This document shows, piece by piece, positions 42,224-51,005 of a stretch of DNA of 64,000 bases. This DNA is from Clostridia bacterium (lineage in GTDB: Bacteria > Bacillota > Clostridia > Christensenellales > CAG-1252). The DNA is taken from the NCBI GenBank assembly GCA_017444385.1, contig JAFSWQ010000014.1:124001-188000 (forward strand), given 5' to 3'. The translations under genes were made by a program, and so were the position numbers. How positions within the stretch are numbered: the stretch's first letter is position 1; each line of letters starts with the position of its first letter. The notes under the pieces are model-generated. The model made no database searches. It was not told where the DNA came from and saw only the letters and a program-made list of their open reading frames with translations.

Positions 42224-43912
42224 TTATTTTTTTACTTTCCCTTTATACTCGTTCGCTCTTTTTATCATTTCTTTCGCGTGTTCTTTGGCGGCGGCGGTAT
42301 CCGCGCCCGCGAGACGAGCGACTTCTTTTATCTTATCTTCTTCGGAAAGCAATACTACCGAAGTGTGCGTTTTACCGTCGGTCACGCTCTTGCTTATTAG
42401 GTAATGATTATCTGCGAACGATGCGAGTTGAGGAAGATGGGTGACCGCTATTACCTGCCTGCCTACGCTTATGTTATATAGTTTTTCGGCTACCGTTTCG
42501 GCGACTTTACCAGATATACCGGTGTCTATCTCGTCGAAAACCATAGCGTCGATACCTTCTAAATCCGCGGTTATGTTTTTGACCGCTAGCATAAATCTCG
42601 ACATTTCGCCGCCCGAAGCGATTTTAGATAACGACCTTAAAGGTTCGCCTACGTTGGGACTGATGAGGAATTCCACTTCGTCCACTCCGTTTTCGGTCAA
42701 TGCGTCTTCGAAATCTTCGAAAGAGGGGAATTCGTTAAAGGACGCTTGGAAACGAGTGCCTTTCATCGCGAGGTCGTTCAATTCTTTTATTATCGCCTTC
42801 TCGAATTTCACAGCGGTTTCCCGCCTTTTGTCCGAAAGCGCCTTCGCCTTTTTATATAAGGAAGTAAGGCATTTGGATAGCTCGTTTTTCAAATCCTCTA
42901 TCTTTTCATCCGCGCCCGTAAGTTCTTCGTATTCGGCTTCCGCTTCTTTTAAGAATTCCAAAACGTTTTCCACGCTACCGCCGTACTTGCGTTTAAGGGA
43001 TTTTATCGCGTCCACTCTACGCTCTATTCGTTCGGCTTCGCGAGGGTCGTATTCGAAATCCTCGGCGTACGAAGAAAGGGTATCGCGGATGTCTTCGAGT
43101 TCGATCTTGGCTTCTTCCAAACGTCTTTCTATCTCTTCTATTCCGTCGTCGAATTTGGAAACGGGACGCAAACTTTGCAACGCTCTCGCTATCAAAACGC
43201 CGACGCCTATTTCGTCGCTGTCCAGCGCGTTATACGCGCCGCTGACGCCCTCGACGAACTTCTCGGAATTGCGATACTTATCGCGCTTTTTGATAAGCTC
43301 GTCCTCTTCGTCAACCTTGGGATCGACCTTTTTGATATCCTCTATCTGGAATTCCAATATTTCCTTTCTTCTCTCTCTGTAAGCGTCGTCGCCGAAATCT
43401 TCAAGCGCGGCGGAAAAACGCTTATATTCCGAATATGTAGAAAGATAGTCGGCTTTCACATTCTCTATATCGGGGTCGTATTTGTCGAGTAATTTCAAGT
43501 GAGCGGAAGTTTTCAAAAGCGATTGATGCTCGTGCTGACCTAAAATATCCACCGCTTGGGCGGTAAGCTTACGGAGCATTCCCAAACTGAAAACCTCGCC
43601 GTTTACCCTGACATCGTTTTTGCTCTCGGTCATCGTGCGTTTTACGATGATAACGTTGTCTCTTTCGATACCCAACTCGTCGAAGACGGGGGAATCTTCG
43701 TCCACCTCGAAAACCGCTTCGACCATAGCGGACTTTTCGCCGTAGCGTATCAAAGACTTGTCGGTTTTACCGCCCAAAACGAAAATAAGCGAGTCGATGA
43801 CGAGGGATTTTCCAGCGCCGGTTTCGCCCGAAAGTACGTTAAGTCCCTCACCCAAAGTAACTTTACACTCTTCGAAAAGGGCTATATTTTTAATGTATAA
43901 CGATCTAAGCAT
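42224..43912 (-). CDS. recN: DNA repair protein RecN
   Basis: An SMC-like ATPase that gathers DNA ends during double-strand-break repair. Walker A is SGETGAGKSLVIDSL near residue 30, the coiled coils span about 150-370, and SGGEMSRFMLA, the Walker B-like VFDEIDTGISG and VIAVTHLPQLASFAD follow. 562 residues is normal. Its start overlaps the end of argR by 8 bases, as in the Bacillus argR-recN pair. Confidence 0.97.
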   Translation of the reverse strand: MLRSLYIKNIALFEECKVTLGEGLNVLSGETGAGKSLVIDSLIFVLGGKTDKSLIRYGEKSAMVEAVFEVDEDSPVFDELGIERDNVIIVKRTMTESKNDVRVNGEVFSLGMLRKLTAQAVDILGQHEHQSLLKTSAHLKLLDKYDPDIENVKADYLSTYSEYKRFSAALEDFGDDAYRERRKEILEFQIEDIKKVDPKVDEEDELIKKRDKYRNSEKFVEGVSGAYNALDSDEIGVGVLIARALQSLRPVSKFDDGIEEIERRLEEAKIELEDIRDTLSSYAEDFEYDPREAERIERRVDAIKSLKRKYGGSVENVLEFLKEAEAEYEELTGADEKIEDLKNELSKCLTSLYKKAKALSDKRRETAVKFEKAIIKELNDLAMKGTRFQASFNEFPSFEDFEDALTENGVDEVEFLISPNVGEPLRSLSKIASGGEMSRFMLAVKNITADLEGIDAMVFDEIDTGISGKVAETVAEKLYNISVGRQVIAVTHLPQLASFADNHYLISKSVTDGKTHTSVVLLSEEDKIKEVARLAGADTAAAKEHAKEMIKRANEYKGKVKK

Positions 43913-44381
43913 CTTTATTCTTCAAAATTTCGTTCAACTGCGCCGCAAAGGTTTCGGCGGAAATTTCGTTCGCCATTATCACGAGAATGGTATCGTCGCC
44001 CGCTATCGAACCGAGTTTATCGTTTATATTGTAGGTCTCGTCGATAATCGCCGCCACCCCGTTAGCCGAGCCCGACTTGGTGTTGACAACGATAAAATTA
44101 TTCACCGACGTGATCTTCTCTATCATTCCTTTCAACAATTTAAGCTGGTTATCGTCGGCGGTAGCGGAATTATTAGACGGCATGATCGCATACCTAAACC
44201 CCTTTTTGCCGTCTGCTTCGTAGGGTATCTTGACTAAATTCAATTCTTTGATATCCCTCGATACCGTCGCTTGCGTGGCTTTGTACTTGCCTTTAAGGAA
44301 TTCTACGAGATCCTCTTGAGTTTCCACCACGTTGTTGCGGATAATTGACATTATTTCAGTTTGCCTATCGCTCTTTGACAT
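43905..44381 (-). CDS. argR: Arginine repressor ArgR/AhrC
   Basis: A hexameric arginine-sensing repressor. Residues 1-70 form the winged-helix DNA-binding domain (TQATVSRDIKELNLVKIPYE). The C-terminal domain contains the arginine-binding SGSANGVAAIIDE and GSIAGDDTILVIM segments. 158 residues, in the usual range. It lies between nadK and recN, the Bacillus position. No arginine biosynthesis genes are nearby. Confidence 0.94.
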   Translation of the reverse strand: MSKSDRQTEIMSIIRNNVVETQEDLVEFLKGKYKATQATVSRDIKELNLVKIPYEADGKKGFRYAIMPSNNSATADDNQLKLLKGMIEKITSVNNFIVVNTKSGSANGVAAIIDETYNINDKLGSIAGDDTILVIMANEISAETFAAQLNEILKNKDA

Positions 44382-44394
44382 TTTTCACCTCTTA

Positions 44395-45186
44395 CTATTT
44401 AGACCATTGCGCAAATTTTTCATGCAATTTCTTATAAAAACCGCCTTTGGTAAGTTTAACGAATTTAACGCTTTTTTTCGATAACCCAACGGGGAATTCT
44501 ATATTCTCCTTAAAATCAGCCACGCGTTCTCCGTCCACAACGACGCTCGCTCCCTTATCCGCCGAAGCCTTAACGGTCAAAATCGAACACTCGGGTAGTA
44601 CCGTGGAACGAGAATACATCGAATGAGCGCATATAGGCGTGAGAAGCAATGCTTTTAGCGTGGGCGCGAGAACGGGACCGCCCGCGGATAGCGAATAAGC
44701 GGTGGATCCTGTGGGCGTGCAAATCAATACGCCGTCGCCGTAAAAAGACGCAACGTACTCGCCTCTATCCTCAACGTAGACCTTTATGACGTTGAAAGCT
44801 TCGCCTCTTACCACGCATATCTCGTTTAACGCAAGATGGGTCTTACCGTCGATCTTCGCTTCGAGCAAACACCTGTATTCGAGTTCGTATTCGTTAGCGG
44901 CAAGTCGGGATATGACTTCGGGAAGATTAGCGTCCGCTTCAAGTTCGGCAAGGAAACCCACGCGCCCGGTATTGAACGCTACTACGGGGATATCCATTTC
45001 CACCGCCTTGTCTACGACGGTCAAAATACTACCGTCACCGCCGATGACGATTATCATATCGGTATCTTCCGCCATGTTGTCGAAGAAAGTCCAATTATGC
45101 CCCTGCTTTTCAAGTTCGGATTTGATCTTCTCGAAAACCCTGTCGCTGTTTTGTTTTGATACGTTTACGTACAATGCGAATTTCAT
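44395..45186 (-). CDS. nadK: NAD kinase
   Basis: Phosphorylates NAD to NADP. The 263-residue protein has the GGDGSILTVVDKA motif near residue 49, NTGRVGFLAE, the NE/D-type ALNEICVVRG segment and the TPTGSTAYSLSAGGPV substrate loop. ATG 45186 has no Shine-Dalgarno site: a sigma-A promoter with TAAAAT ends only 6 bases before it. A long inverted repeat covers the -35 region. nadK starts the nadK-argR-recN run and follows tlyA on the same strand after a gap of 105 bases. Confidence 0.96.
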   Translation of the reverse strand: MKFALYVNVSKQNSDRVFEKIKSELEKQGHNWTFFDNMAEDTDMIIVIGGDGSILTVVDKAVEMDIPVVAFNTGRVGFLAELEADANLPEVISRLAANEYELEYRCLLEAKIDGKTHLALNEICVVRGEAFNVIKVYVEDRGEYVASFYGDGVLICTPTGSTAYSLSAGGPVLAPTLKALLLTPICAHSMYSRSTVLPECSILTVKASADKGASVVVDGERVADFKENIEFPVGLSKKSVKFVKLTKGGFYKKLHEKFAQWSK

Positions 45187-45192
45187 ATTGAT

Positions 45193-45235
45193 ATTTTAAC
45201 CGATTTTATGCAAATAATCAAGTATTTTGCATAAA
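45193..45235 (-). promoter_or_regulatory. nadK promoter overlapped by a 10-bp inverted repeat
   Basis: Minus-strand TTGATT (45216-45221), 17 bases, TAAAAT (45193-45198), with the ATG 6 bases later. A perfect inverted repeat with arms TTTATGCAAA (45205-45214) and TTTGCATAAA (45226-45235), 11 bases apart, surrounds the -35 box. This is the layout of a repressor operator, but no regulator family with this motif can be named. Confidence 0.65.
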
Positions 45236-45291
45236 TATTTATAAAATATATTAGATTTTAGAATAAATATTAAAATATCGACAAAAGAGAG

Positions 45292-46005
45292 TCAATTTTT
45301 ACCGAGGTATAACAGATATTCGATATTCTTGTTCTCAAAAAGTTTTCGAATGGAAGTCAAACCCAAAACGGCGAAACCCGAATCTTTGGCGAAAGCGGAT
45401 ATTCTATCGACAGCCTTCCTCGCCGTTTTTTCGTCTTTGACTATTCCGCTTTTAGTAAGCCCCGCTCTTCCCACCTCGAATTGAGGTTTGACGAGAAGTA
45501 TAGCCTTGCCGCCCTTTTTCAATAACCGCTTTACTTCGGGAATGACAAGGGATAACGATATAAAGCTAAGGTCTGCGGTAACGGTGTCGGCGAGCTCGGC
45601 GGGTAACCCCGTATCTCTCGCGTTGGTCTTATCCACTACGACCACCCTTTCGTCCTTTTGCATCTCTTTGGGCAAGGCGCAAACGCCGATATCCACCGCG
45701 TAGACTTTTTCCGCGCCCGCTCTTAATAAAACGTCGGTAAAACCGCCGTTACTCGCGCCTAAATCCACGCATACGCCCAAAGAGTCGACGGTGAATTCTT
45801 CGAGAGCGTAAGCAAGTTTAAGTCCCCCTAAACTCGCGTAAGATATAACGTCGTTCACCTCTATTTCGTCGGCGTCGTCCACGTCTAAAGAGGGTTTTTC
45901 AATCTTTTTCCCGTTGACTTTAACGCCTCCTAACTTGATAAGATTGACCGCTCTCGTTCGAGAATTGACGAAACCTTTTTCAAAAAGATAGAGATCAATC
46001 CTCAT
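45292..46005 (-). CDS. tlyA: rRNA methyltransferase/hemolysin TlyA family
   Basis: A 237-residue protein with an N-terminal S4 RNA-binding domain (RIDLYLFEKGFVNSRTRAVNLI) and a FtsJ-like SAM-dependent methyltransferase domain (CVDLGASNGGFTDVLLRAGA, TADLSFISLSLV). In other bacteria it 2'-O-methylates 16S and 23S rRNA. It overlaps the end of dxs by 11 bases, so it is translated with it, as in Bacillus where dxs is followed by yqxC. Confidence 0.94.
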   Translation of the reverse strand: MRIDLYLFEKGFVNSRTRAVNLIKLGGVKVNGKKIEKPSLDVDDADEIEVNDVISYASLGGLKLAYALEEFTVDSLGVCVDLGASNGGFTDVLLRAGAEKVYAVDIGVCALPKEMQKDERVVVVDKTNARDTGLPAELADTVTADLSFISLSLVIPEVKRLLKKGGKAILLVKPQFEVGRAGLTKSGIVKDEKTARKAVDRISAFAKDSGFAVLGLTSIRKLFENKNIEYLLYLGKN

Positions 46006-47659
46006 AATCTTCCTTTATTTTTTCAACGATACGCCCGACCGAAAGACCTTGGTCAAAAAGTATCTCTTCTAAAGCGCCGTGAGCCACAGTTTTAGTGAGA
46101 CCGAAAGAGCCTTTTAACTTGACGAAAGAGGATAAGTACGCTGCGAAACCATTCTGCGTATAGCCCTCTTCGAAAGTGTAAACGTCCTTATCGCCGAAAT
46201 CGAATTCGTCCATATGGCGAGGGGATCTTACGTTCAAAACGTCGCAAGCTATTCCCGATAATTCCAATATCTCGGATACTTGCGAGGATATTTTCACCGC
46301 CAAAGCGCCGAGCGCCGCGATAATGACTTTCGAACCCGCCTTTTTAACGACGTATTGTTGATTGGGTTTTTGGAAATCGCTTTCCATCGAATAGAATTGT
46401 TTCGGGAGGACTATCGCCAAAGGTGAATCGTAAGAGGAAGACCATTCCACCATTTTTTCGTATTCCTCTATTCCCGACGGATAAAGCAATTCCAATTCGG
46501 GATTAGCGGCGAAAGAGGGATAAGCGTAAACGCCTTGGTGAGTCTCTCCGTCGTTATTGACAAGCCCCGCCCTGTTCGCTATAAAGGTTATGGGCAAGTT
46601 TTTCGCTTCGATAAGAATTTGGTCTTGCGCTCTCGTGAAGAAGGTGGCGTATATGACGACGTAAGGTTTCATCCCCGCCCTTGCGAGCGCGCAGGCGAAA
46701 CTTACCGCGAAACCTTCCGCTATGCCTGCGTCGAAGAACCTATCAGGGAATCTTCGAGCGAATTCAGCTAACCCGTTACCGTCTTTCATACCAGCGGTAA
46801 CGACCGCTACTTTATCGTTTTTCTCGGCGAGCGTTACGAGCGCGTCGCCCAAACGATCGGAAAAACTTTCGCCGCCGCCTACCGTATGTTTGGATACGGG
46901 ATCCTCTTCCGCGAGCGCGTAGCCTTTTCCTTTTATCGTCTTGACGTGTACGAGAACGTTACCATCATAATTTTTAGCAAGGCGGAACGCCTCGACAAGC
47001 GAACGGATATCGTGACCGTCCACCCTTCCTATATAAGCGAGGCCGAGGTCAGCAAGTTTTTCTTCGTCTATTTTGCCGTCAAACCCTTTATCGAAAGAGA
47101 GGAAACGACGGGTAAACGCGCCGTCGGCGGGGGATATGGAAAAGTCGTTTTCGTTAAAAACGATTATTTGTTTTGGATAAAGGCAAACGTTGTTCAAGGC
47201 TTCGAGCGTGTGCCCGTTGCCCATCGCTCCGTCGCCTAAAATCGTAACGTTTTCACGTTTTACGCCCATCGCCTTATCCGCGGCGGCATAGCCGCAAGCC
47301 TCGGGCAAAGCCGTACCTGCGTGACCTGCCACAAGTTTATCGTAAACGCTTTCCTTGGGATCGGGAAAGCCGCTTATTCCCTTGGTCAAACGCAGCCCGT
47401 CGAAACGGTCGCGCCTATCGGTCAGTATTTTATAGGCGTAACATTGATGCCCTATGTCGAAAAGAATCCTGTCTTGCAGCGCGTCGAAAACCGAAAGTAA
47501 CGCGGTGGTCAATTCCACTACGCCCAAGTTGGACGCAAGATGCCCGCCGTTACGCAAGGTCGTCAGGATTATTCTGTCTCTCACCTCTTTCGCAACCGCT
47601 TCAAGAGAGGCTGCGTCGAGAGTGGACAGGTCTTTCGGCAAGTTCAATTCGTCAAGCAT
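45995..47659 (-). CDS. dxs: 1-deoxy-D-xylulose-5-phosphate synthase, compact form
   Basis: Makes DXP from pyruvate and glyceraldehyde 3-phosphate, the first step of the MEP isoprenoid pathway. GGHLASNLGVVE, DIGHQCYAYKIL, the thiamin-diphosphate GDGAMGNG...NENDFS motif, the catalytic Glu in GIAEGFAVSFA, and RAGLVNNDGETHQG are present. At 554 residues it is about 65 shorter than typical; the linker between the first and second domains is reduced. The glutamine and histidine after the catalytic Glu (normally GIAEQHAV) read Gly and Phe, and GHSSTSIS reads GHAGTALP. It is therefore a divergent member. The prenyltransferase gene ispA, normally next to it, is missing. Confidence 0.88.
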   Translation of the reverse strand: MLDELNLPKDLSTLDAASLEAVAKEVRDRIILTTLRNGGHLASNLGVVELTTALLSVFDALQDRILFDIGHQCYAYKILTDRRDRFDGLRLTKGISGFPDPKESVYDKLVAGHAGTALPEACGYAAADKAMGVKRENVTILGDGAMGNGHTLEALNNVCLYPKQIIVFNENDFSISPADGAFTRRFLSFDKGFDGKIDEEKLADLGLAYIGRVDGHDIRSLVEAFRLAKNYDGNVLVHVKTIKGKGYALAEEDPVSKHTVGGGESFSDRLGDALVTLAEKNDKVAVVTAGMKDGNGLAEFARRFPDRFFDAGIAEGFAVSFACALARAGMKPYVVIYATFFTRAQDQILIEAKNLPITFIANRAGLVNNDGETHQGVYAYPSFAANPELELLYPSGIEEYEKMVEWSSSYDSPLAIVLPKQFYSMESDFQKPNQQYVVKKAGSKVIIAALGALAVKISSQVSEILELSGIACDVLNVRSPRHMDEFDFGDKDVYTFEEGYTQNGFAAYLSSFVKLKGSFGLTKTVAHGALEEILFDQGLSVGRIVEKIKEDYED

Positions 47660-47660
47660 A

Positions 47661-47879
47661 TCATTCCTCTTCCACTTTCAATTCGGTTTGAGTTATCTCA
47701 TCCAATTTCTTTTGCAAAAGCATAACTTTGCCTTTCGATTCAGTCAGTAGATCGAGGCACTCTTTGCCCAAAACTATACCTTTGTCGAAAAGCGCGATGC
47801 CTTCGTCAAGAGTGGTGTTCGCGTCGTCGAGTTTGGCGACGGTCTCTTCAAGTTGTTTCAGTAATTGCTCGAATTCCAT
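47661..47879 (-). CDS. xseB: Exodeoxyribonuclease VII small subunit
   Basis: The small subunit of the nuclease that degrades single-stranded DNA. The 72-residue helical chain has the family's FEQLLKQLEETVAKLDDANTTLDEGIALFDKGI opening. It lies between xseA and dxs, one base from each, with no ribosome site needed beyond coupling. Confidence 0.93.
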   Translation of the reverse strand: MEFEQLLKQLEETVAKLDDANTTLDEGIALFDKGIVLGKECLDLLTESKGKVMLLQKKLDEITQTELKVEEE

Positions 47880-47880
47880 A

Positions 47881-49068
47881 TTATCCCTTCTTTACGTTTA
47901 TTTCTTTTACCGTGGCGACGATAGAGCCTTGCAACGCTCTTACGGTCAACTCGTCGCCTATTTTTATCTCGTTGAAATCAAGGCTCTTCCCCTTGTTCCA
48001 TACCCTAAAATAGCCGTTTTTGAGTAGTTTGGTAGGGTTTGCGGCGTTTAAAAGATCGAGAGTCTTTTCAAGCCTTCTCTCTTTTGACAAAAGCAGCGAC
48101 TCGGTCTTCGACGACAGTTTTTCTAAAACCATACGCGTTTTACTTTCAGCATTATCGAATTTTCTCAACGATTTGTCTTTGAGCGCTTCGATATCCGTCT
48201 TTACCCTTTTCGTATATTTTTCTTCCAATTTCACAAGGGAAGAATTCAATAAATACAATTCCGCTTTTACGCCCCTCACGAATTCGTCCACGTTGATAGC
48301 GACGAGTTCTGCCGCCGCGGTAGGCGTAGCCGCTCTCGCGTCCGCAACGAAATCGGATATAGAAAAGTCGGTCTCGTGCCCTACCGCCGAAACTATCGGG
48401 GTATCGAGGTCGGCAATACAGCGAGCGAGCCCCTCGTCGTTAAACGGCATAAGGTCTTCGAAAGAGCCGCCGCCTCGAGCCAAAACGAGACAGTCGTAGC
48501 CCAACGCGTCCACTGTCTTCAAAGCGTTTATCATATCGTTCGCCGCAGATTCGCCCTGCACCCTAACGTCGTAAACGTGGATATCGAGCAGTTTGTTTTT
48601 ATTCCTTACCGTCATTACGATATCGCGTATGACCGCGCCGGTCGCCGAAGTAACGACGCATATTTTCTTACAAAAAGGCGGTATCGCTTTTTTACGCGAC
48701 CTATCGAACAAGCCTTCCCGTTCTAATTTTTTTTTGAGCTGCTCGAGTTTTACGTGTAACGCGCCCTTTCCTACGGGTTGTATTACGTTTACGTTCAACG
48801 ATAGTTTACCGTTTTTTGCGTAGAAATCGACGTAGCCGCTAACAATGACCGCTTCCCCGTCCTTGGTAGGATTGTAAGTTTTTTTCGCGTAAAAAAGATT
48901 GCAGGCTATCTGCGCGGATTCGTCCTTTAAGGTAAAATACGCGTGAGCGCCCGAATACTTGAAAGAGGATATTTCGCCGTAGACTACGACGTTTTGCAAC
49001 CCTCTCTCGCCCGCAATCGCGTTATGAACGACAGCGTTTAATTGACTTACCGATATAGCGTTATCCAT
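47881..49068 (-). CDS. xseA: Exodeoxyribonuclease VII large subunit
   Basis: Catalytic subunit of ExoVII. N-terminal OB fold (VVVYGEISSFKYSGAHAYFTLKD), a catalytic domain with VVTSATGAVIRDIV, LARGGGSFEDLMPFNDE and PIVSAVGHETDFSISDFVADARAATPTAAAEL, then a coiled coil and C-terminal segment (NPTKLLKNGYFRVWNKGK). 395 residues, normal. The start overlaps nusB by 8 bases. folD, which lies between nusB and xseA in Bacillus, is absent. Confidence 0.96.
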   Translation of the reverse strand: MDNAISVSQLNAVVHNAIAGERGLQNVVVYGEISSFKYSGAHAYFTLKDESAQIACNLFYAKKTYNPTKDGEAVIVSGYVDFYAKNGKLSLNVNVIQPVGKGALHVKLEQLKKKLEREGLFDRSRKKAIPPFCKKICVVTSATGAVIRDIVMTVRNKNKLLDIHVYDVRVQGESAANDMINALKTVDALGYDCLVLARGGGSFEDLMPFNDEGLARCIADLDTPIVSAVGHETDFSISDFVADARAATPTAAAELVAINVDEFVRGVKAELYLLNSSLVKLEEKYTKRVKTDIEALKDKSLRKFDNAESKTRMVLEKLSSKTESLLLSKERRLEKTLDLLNAANPTKLLKNGYFRVWNKGKSLDFNEIKIGDELTVRALQGSIVATVKEINVKKG

Positions 49069-49465
49069 TGAACTTCTTGTTCAAAGCCGCAAGCGTGCCG
49101 TTAACGAACCCCGTCGTACTCTCCCCGCCGAACTCTTTGGCGAGGTTTATCGCTTCGCTTATAGCAACGCCCTTGGGTACGTCGGGAGCGTATTTCAATT
49201 CGAACGCGCCGTATACGAGCGCGACGTAGACCGCTTTATCCAGTCTTTCGACCGTAGAATAACCGACCACCGCGTTCATTACGTCCGCCGTCAACTCGTC
49301 GTACTTTTCAACGATTCCGCGCACGGTCTTGCCGATATACTCGACGTCCGCGTCGGTAAGGTTAGCCGAATTACAAAGCATTTCCTCGGTTTTCTCATTC
49401 AAAACCTTATTGAACGAATATTCGAATACAAGTTTATATACGGATTCTCTCGCTTCCCTTCTCAT
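49061..49465 (-). CDS. nusB: Transcription antitermination factor NusB
   Basis: Binds boxA RNA with NusE for antitermination of rRNA transcription. The 134-residue helical protein has the expected RREARESVYKLVFEYSF opening and AVYVALVYGAFELKY and PKGVAISEAINLAKEFGGESTTGFVNGTLAAL signatures. It overlaps the Asp23 gene by 4 bases (ATGA). Confidence 0.94.
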   Translation of the reverse strand: MRREARESVYKLVFEYSFNKVLNEKTEEMLCNSANLTDADVEYIGKTVRGIVEKYDELTADVMNAVVGYSTVERLDKAVYVALVYGAFELKYAPDVPKGVAISEAINLAKEFGGESTTGFVNGTLAALNKKFNG

Positions 49466-49785
49466 TTGAATACCACTCCTACGACGTTGATATTTACCGC
49501 TTTTACTTTATAAGGGGTAGCGGCTTCCACTTTCTCTATGACCGCGCTTTGGATCCTGTACGCGAGATCGGGTATTTTATATCCGTAATACGCTTTGAAA
49601 CTGACGTCGATCATAGCGTCCTTTTTCTCGGTCAAAGTCACCTGCACGCTGTTGCCCTGCGACTTGAAAAAACGCCCTACGACGCCGGTATCTATCGACA
49701 GGTCGGCAACGCCGTCGATTTGCGCGACGGTCGAAGCGGTCAACGAAGATATAATATTTTCATATTTTTCTATTTCGGAAGGCAT
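49462..49785 (-). CDS. Asp23/Gls24 family envelope stress protein
   Basis: A 107-residue Asp23/Gls24 domain (YENIISSLTASTVAQIDGVADLS near the start, VTLTEKKDAMIDVSFKAYYGYKIPDLAYRIQSAVIEKVEAAT in the middle). In Bacillus the equivalent gene, yqhY, occupies the same place between spoIIIAH and nusB, with accBC in between; accB and accC are absent here. The family is linked to envelope and lipid control. Confidence 0.93.
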   Translation of the reverse strand: MPSEIEKYENIISSLTASTVAQIDGVADLSIDTGVVGRFFKSQGNSVQVTLTEKKDAMIDVSFKAYYGYKIPDLAYRIQSAVIEKVEAATPYKVKAVNINVVGVVFK

Positions 49786-49890
49786 AAAGAACTCCTCTAA
49801 CGATATTTGCGGATTTTACCGCTTATATAGTATAACATAAAAATATAAAAAAAACAATTATAAAACTATAAGTTGAGAGTCAATAAAATA

Positions 49891-49922
49891 AAAAGAAACC
49901 GTCGAAACGAGAGTTTCAACGG
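49891..49922 (-). terminator. Rho-independent terminator of the spoIIIA operon
   Basis: A 10-bp stem with one mismatch pair (49899-49908 with 49913-49922, loop GAGA) leads on the minus strand into TTTTTATTTTATTG. It lies 20 bases past the spoIIIAH stop and separates the sporulation genes from Asp23-nusB. Confidence 0.85.
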
Positions 49923-49942
49923 TCGTATAGGTTAGAAGGACG

Positions 49943-50437
49943 TTAGCTGATGGTAGAATAGGGAACGACTACCACGTCGGTAGCGGAACAACCCAATTCC
50001 TCGGTAACTATCCATAGTATTTGCGCGACGTCCTGACTCGTTAAATCGCCGTCTTTGACTACGACGTTGACGTTACCCGTGCTTACCGTTACGCAAGCGT
50101 CCTCGAAGCCGCGCGCTTTGATAAGATTTTCGAGAACGAGTTCGTTTTCCGAATATCCCACAAGTTCCAATCTCTTGCTTTCCGCTTGGGTTTTCGCGGT
50201 CTCGCTGCTCTCTTCGGATTTGATTATGGCGTCCAAATAGCCGTAAGTTTGCGCTCTCGTACTGTCTCTATCCGACTTCATCGCGCTGAATACGGTCACC
50301 GCCGACTCGGTTTGTACGTTGACGTTTTTCTCGTTTTGCGCGCTGTTTTTCTTACCCAATAAAACGTTAAGATAAGCCGCCGCTACGAGCATTACTACCA
50401 TCGTGCAAATGATAATGATCTTCTTTTTGTTTGACAT
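49943..50437 (-). CDS. spoIIIAH: Stage III sporulation protein AH
   Basis: The mother-cell partner of forespore SpoIIQ; together they make the channel across the two spore membranes. N-terminal membrane helix (KKIIIICTMVVMLVAAAYLNVLLG) and a C-terminal YscJ-like domain (RLELVGYSENELVLENLIKARGFEDACVTV, EELGCSATDVVVVP). The 164 residues are slightly shorter than in Bacillus (218) because the linker after the helix is reduced. A GGAGGT site precedes ATG 50437. Confidence 0.93.
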   Translation of the reverse strand: MSNKKKIIIICTMVVMLVAAAYLNVLLGKKNSAQNEKNVNVQTESAVTVFSAMKSDRDSTRAQTYGYLDAIIKSEESSETAKTQAESKRLELVGYSENELVLENLIKARGFEDACVTVSTGNVNVVVKDGDLTSQDVAQILWIVTEELGCSATDVVVVPYSTIS

Positions 50438-50471
50438 AGGTATACCTCCATAATATTACCGCTTCCGCGGA

Positions 50472-51005
50472 TCATTCCATTTCAAATACCGTTATTTTAT
50501 CGGCGGACGCCCCCGTGACCGTTTGCACCGCTCTTATGAGTTTGACCGCCACCGAAGGGTCCCCCGCCCCTTCCGCTATCACGATTATCCCGATTATTTC
50601 GGGCGGTTTTCTTTCAAGTATCACCGCGCCCGAATTACCGCCCGACGATACCAATATCGTGTTTTTGTTTTCCACCGTCTTTTCGGTCACCACGCCGTCC
50701 TTCGTCGTTACGGTGGACGAACTATTTACCGTTTCGGCGGGCACTACGCTGCCCTCGCCGTCGTAGGATATCATCACTTTGGTTTTTCCCGCGCCTTTAA
50801 TTGCGGATAACGCGCTTTCCAACTCGGTAGCGGTGGATACGCTTCCCTGCGTTTCGGTCTTTTTCTTCTTCGTCCCCGAAGCGGCGAAATAAACTACTAC
50901 CGCGATAACGCATATCGCTACGACTATAACGATCTGGATATTCTTATTCGCCTTGATCTTTTCAACTACGACTTTGAGTTTTTCTTTGACGTTCGCGCTA
51001 TCCAT
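50472..51005 (-). CDS. spoIIIAG: Stage III sporulation protein AG
   Basis: Forms a large ring in the mother-cell membrane. One helix near residue 23-44, a Ser/Thr-rich linker and the C-terminal ring-building motif (KPPEIIGIIVIAEGAGDPSVAVKLIRAVQTV). 177 residues. It overlaps spoIIIAF by 8 bases. Confidence 0.93.
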   Translation of the reverse strand: MDSANVKEKLKVVVEKIKANKNIQIVIVVAICVIAVVVYFAASGTKKKKTETQGSVSTATELESALSAIKGAGKTKVMISYDGEGSVVPAETVNSSSTVTTKDGVVTEKTVENKNTILVSSGGNSGAVILERKPPEIIGIIVIAEGAGDPSVAVKLIRAVQTVTGASADKITVFEME

